Origin: Kitasatospora sp. MMS16-BH015
Lineage (GTDB): Bacteria > Actinomycetota > Actinomycetes > Streptomycetales > Streptomycetaceae
Reading direction: 5' to 3'
DNA length: 64,000 nt
NCBI RefSeq assembly: GCF_002943525.1
Contig: NZ_CP025394.1
Span: 3,596,001 to 3,660,000, forward strand
The notes under the pieces were generated by a model, which ran no database searches, was not told the origin of the DNA, and worked only from the letters and a program-made list of their open reading frames with translations. Positions within the stretch are counted from its first letter, which is position 1; every line of letters begins with the position of its first letter. The position numbers and the translations under genes are program-made. Shown here in pieces: positions 60,508 to 64,000 of this stretch.

Positions 60508-60553
60508 CGGCCTCGGGCCCGGCCCCTCGTGCGGGGTGCCGGGCCCGAGGCCG
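60508..60553. terminator. Perfect 16-base bidirectional hairpin
   Basis: CGGCCTCGGGCCCGGC (60508-60523) and GCCGGGCCCGAGGCCG (60538-60553) flank a 14-base loop. It separates the isonitrile synthase gene (plus) from the convergent ABC transporter genes (minus). Confidence 0.9.
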
Positions 60554-60561
60554 ACGGAGGG

Positions 60562-61337
<776 letters not shown>

Positions 61338-61341
<4 letters not shown>

Positions 61342-62444
61342 CGGGCCTCCTGGCGGCGGTCGAGCAGGTAGAGCAGGGCGGGGGCGCCGAGCAGTGCGGT
61401 GACCACGCCGATCGGCAGCTCCTGGCTGTCCAGGGCGGTCCGGGCCAGGGTGTCGACGGCGGTGAGCAGCACGGCCCCGGTCAGCGCGGAGAGCGGCAGC
61501 AGCCGGCGGTGGTCGCCGCCCGCGACCAGCCGGCACAGGTGCGGCACCAGCAGGCCGACGAAGCCGATCGCGCCGGAGACGGCGACCAGCACGCCGGTGA
61601 GCAGGCTGGTGACCAGGAAGAGCTCGCGGCGCAGCCGGTCGGGGTCGATACCGACCCCGGCGGCGGTCTCGTCGCCGAGCACGAGTGCGTTCAGGGCGCG
61701 GGCGCGGGCCTGGAGGGCGAGCGCCCCCAGCACCACGGCCCCTGCGGGGAGGGCGAGTTGGCTCCAGGTGGCGCCACCGAGGCTGCCCATCAGCCAGAAC
61801 AGCACCCCCCGGGTCTGCTGCTCGTCCCCGGCCTGGAGCACCAGGTAGCTGCAGAGCCCGCTGAGGAACTGGCCGACGGCGATGCCGGAGAGCACCAGGC
61901 GCAGCGGGGAGAAGCCGCCGCCGCGCCGGGCCGCCAGCCAGACCAGCGCGAGCGAGCCGAGCGCACCGGCGAAGGCGGCGGCCGAGACGCCGAGCGCGCC
62001 GCCGGCTCCGAGGCCGAGCACGATCGCCCCGATCGCCCCCAGCGAGGCGCCGGAGGAGACCCCGAGCAGGTAGGGGTCGGCCAGCGGGTTGCGGACCAGG
62101 GCCTGCACGGCGGTGCCGACCAGGCCGAGCCCGGCGCCGACCAGGGCGGCGAGCAGCGCCCGGGGCACCCGGAGCTGCCAGACGATCAGGTCGCGGGTGC
62201 CGGGCACCGGCCGGGCACCGGTCAGGTGGCGGCCGACGACGCTCCACACCTCGCCGGCGGGCACGTCCACGCTGCCGAGCGAGACGGCCAGGGTGAGGGC
62301 GAGCAGCAGCGCGAGCAGGAGCACTGCGGCGAGCGCGCCGGGCCGCGAGCGGAGCGAGAGCCCGCGGGCTCGGGAGACCTTGGACCGGACAGCCGTGGCG
62401 GGCGCCGGGGAGGGCGCTTCGGCCGGGGCCGGAGAGGCCGGCAT
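61338..62444 (-). CDS. FecCD-type permease for iron/metal-chelate uptake
   Basis: 368 residues, multiple (~10) spans. Features are a family-type ...LGVSSGASLGAIGAI, AALVGAGLGLVGTAVQALVRNPLADPYLL and GFVGLLVPHLCRLVAGGDHRRLLPLSAL. An N-terminal charged extension precedes the first span. It pairs with the ATPase downstream. The gene starts at the base after the binding-protein stop. Confidence 0.93.
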
Positions 62445-63566
62445 CTACCGGCCGTCCTTGACCAGGTCGGGGTGGAGGGTGTGGGCGATCTGCTGCACGG
62501 TGTCGGCGTTGCGCAGGCCCGCGATGGTGGTGACCTCGGAGCCGATCCGCAGGAAGCGGCCCTGCCTGACGGCGGCCAGCTCCCTGGTGGCGGGGTTGGT
62601 GCGCAGGAACTGCTCGGCCTCGTCGAAGGCCCTGGCGGTGGCCTCCGCGCTGCCCCGGTTGCGGACCCCGAGCTGGATCCAGTCGGGGTCGGCGGCGACC
62701 ACGTCCTCCCAGCTCACCGGCTTGAAGTCGCCCTCGCAGCCGGCGAAGACGTTGCGGGCGCCGGCCAGCGTGACCACCGCGTTGGCGACCTGCCCGCCGC
62801 AGACGGCCATCGGCTGCTTGGTGCCGGCGTCGAAGTCGAAGAAGAAGTAGCCGGGCCGCCGGTCGGCGCCCAGCCCGGCCAGGGCGGCGGTCACCCGGTC
62901 GGTCTTCGCCGTCATGGCGGCCACCAGTTCGTCGGCCCGGGCCAGGGTGCCGGTGACGGCGCCGAGCCGCTTGACGTCCTGCTCGACCTCGGCGAGGTCG
63001 GTCCTGGCCGCCTTGCCGCCCGCCGGGCAGGCGGTGGAGAGCAGGTACAGGTGCTTGATCCCGGCCGCGGTGAACTCCTGCTCGCTGGGCGGCCCGCCCA
63101 TCCCACCGCCCATCGACATCGCGCCGAAGGTGTCGATGTACAGGTCGGCGCCGGAGCCGAGCAGCTTCTCCTTGGCGATCACCATATCGCCGAGCACCGG
63201 CACCTTCGCGCCCCGGGCCGCGAGCTCGGCGGGCAGGTAGCCGGCGCCGGGCGGGAAGCCGGTGCCGATCAGCCGTTCGCCCGCACCGAGTTCGAGCAGT
63301 AGCTCCAGCGCCGAGGCGTTGCTGGTGACGATCCGCTTCGGGGCCGCCTCGAAGACGGTCTGCTTGCCCGCGCAGTCCGCGACCCGGACGGGGTAGGCCG
63401 CGCCCGCCGTGGCGTCGACGGCGGCCGCCTTCGCACCGCCTGCAGCCGCGTTCGCATCGCCTGCGGCCGCCTTCGCGTCGCCGCCCGGACCGGCGGGCCC
63501 GCTCGCGCACCCGGCGGCGAGCAGGGCCACCGCGGCCACCAGGCCGCACACACCGCGAATTCGCAT
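62445..63566 (-). CDS. Substrate-binding lipoprotein of a metal-chelate ABC importer
   Basis: 373 residues. The signal peptide ends in AAGC (Cys20), and a low-complexity Ala/Gly linker (to ~55) contains an 8- to 9-residue repeat of the AAGDAKAAA type. The folded part has the TroA/FepB pattern (FEAAPKRIVTSNASALELLLELGAGERLIGTG, then PDWIQLG-type strands). Its ligand could be a ferric siderophore, haem or a metal-isonitrile complex; the adjacent isonitrile operon makes the last worth testing. Confidence 0.9.
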   Translation of the reverse strand: MRIRGVCGLVAAVALLAAGCASGPAGPGGDAKAAAGDANAAAGGAKAAAVDATAGAAYPVRVADCAGKQTVFEAAPKRIVTSNASALELLLELGAGERLIGTGFPPGAGYLPAELAARGAKVPVLGDMVIAKEKLLGSGADLYIDTFGAMSMGGGMGGPPSEQEFTAAGIKHLYLLSTACPAGGKAARTDLAEVEQDVKRLGAVTGTLARADELVAAMTAKTDRVTAALAGLGADRRPGYFFFDFDAGTKQPMAVCGGQVANAVVTLAGARNVFAGCEGDFKPVSWEDVVAADPDWIQLGVRNRGSAEATARAFDEAEQFLRTNPATRELAAVRQGRFLRIGSEVTTIAGLRNADTVQQIAHTLHPDLVKDGR

Positions 63567-63588
63567 GAGTCACTCTCCTGAAGCTCTG

Positions 63589-64000
63589 TCACTGTGGCTC
63601 GCGCGTGCGGGCTCGCTGTACTGGTCGGGCCGGCCGCCTCCCGAGTTCCCGGTGCACCGGCGTGGGCTGCCAGAGCCTCAGCCGCAGGCTGTTGCCGACC
63701 ACCAGCACCGAGCTGGCGGACATCGCGAGGGCGGCCAGCGCCGGGTTGAGCAGGCCGAGCGCGGCGAGCGGCAGCAGCACCGCGTTGTAGCCGAACGCCC
63801 AGGCCAGGTTGGTGCGGACGGTGGTCAGCGTGCGGCGGGCCAGCCGGGCCGCGGTGACCAGGGAGTCGATGTCGCCGCGGACCAGGGTGAGCCCGGCCGC
63901 GCCGATCGCGGCATCGGTGCCCGAGCCCATCGCGATGCCCAGGTCGGCGGCGGCGAGCGCGGCGGCGTCGTTGACGCCGTCGCCGACCATCGCCACCGTC
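63589..64000 (-). CDS. Heavy-metal (copper-type) P1B ATPase, C-terminal part, cut by window end
   Basis: About 137 residues remain, read from the right edge to the stop at 63589. MVGDGVNDAAALAAADLGIAMGSGTDAAI is the P-type hinge motif, and two last membrane helices follow with NPALAALAMSASSVLVVGNSLRLR, where MxxSS in the final helix is characteristic of Cu(I)-transporting ATPases. The phosphorylation (DKTG) and CPC motifs lie beyond the window. It abuts the metal-chelate transporter. Confidence 0.9.
   Translation of the reverse strand, partial: TVAMVGDGVNDAAALAAADLGIAMGSGTDAAIGAAGLTLVRGDIDSLVTAARLARRTLTTVRTNLAWAFGYNAVLLPLAALGLLNPALAALAMSASSVLVVGNSLRLRLWQPTPVHRELGRRPARPVQRARTREPQ

Overview
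High-GC (about 70-75 %) actinobacterial chromosome, most likely Streptomyces or Kitasatospora. The evidence is strong third-position G/C bias, frequent GTG starts, GTGA/ATGA stop-start overlaps, a conserved pccB-epsilon pair, the conserved hemL/phosphatase/redoxin/ccdA/resB/ccsB run, a TTA codon inside a biosynthetic gene, and StrR-type regulation. No rRNA, tRNA, CRISPR array or intact transposase was seen.

Layout. (1) 1-11958 is mostly core: the acyl-CoA carboxylase beta subunit (cut by the left edge) and its epsilon subunit, a secreted PKD/repeat surface protein, a system II cytochrome c maturation operon (ccsB, resB, ccdA, redoxin), a histidine phosphatase, hemL and two conserved hypotheticals. 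(2) 11959-18400 is a junction zone: two head-to-head truncated gene tails (one from an alanyl-tRNA synthetase-like gene), a secreted lipase, about 0.7 kb without a gene, and a large secreted S8/S53-type peptidase with short tandem repeats upstream.

(3) 18409-39895 is an unusual biosynthetic cluster (A). It encodes a TyrRS-like and two CysRS-like class I aminoacyl-tRNA synthetase paralogues, all with altered KMSKS loops. It also encodes an ATP-grasp ligase, an adenylation-methyltransferase fusion, a separate adenylation enzyme with its ACP, a hotdog thioesterase, two F420/flavin LLM oxidoreductases, PhyH- and TauD-type 2OG oxygenases, a mutarotase, a HAD phosphatase, a GNAT, a PLP aminotransferase, a protein with clan-CD-peptidase-like motifs, and a StrR/ParB-like regulator. 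In the middle, too short for ordinary ORF calling, is a 59-residue secreted-type peptide gene with its own promoter, strong ribosome binding site and terminator. I found no KS or NRPS condensation domain.

(4) 40048-54723 is an N-nitroso cluster (B). It has a full-length SznF-type N-nitrosating enzyme (diiron domain plus cupin, metal ligands conserved), a SznE-type arginine N-methyltransferase, a Rieske protein, three ATP-grasp-type proteins, two alpha/beta hydrolases, an MFS and a LysE exporter. Divergently transcribed from it is a DNA-alkylation repair operon: a 2OG oxygenase, an O6-alkylguanine transferase, a second 2OG oxygenase and an Ada-like zinc domain. This is probably self-protection against an alkylating nitrosourea product. 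(5) 54841-64000 (C) is an isonitrile-type operon (MFS, asparagine synthetase-like, P450, PvcA/DIT1-like isonitrile synthase). A metal-siderophore ABC importer faces it, followed by the end of a copper-type P1B ATPase cut by the right edge.

Three apparently distinct specialised-metabolite loci are therefore packed side by side, separated by perfect hairpin terminators. Assignments rest on motifs and remembered family sequences only; no database search was possible.
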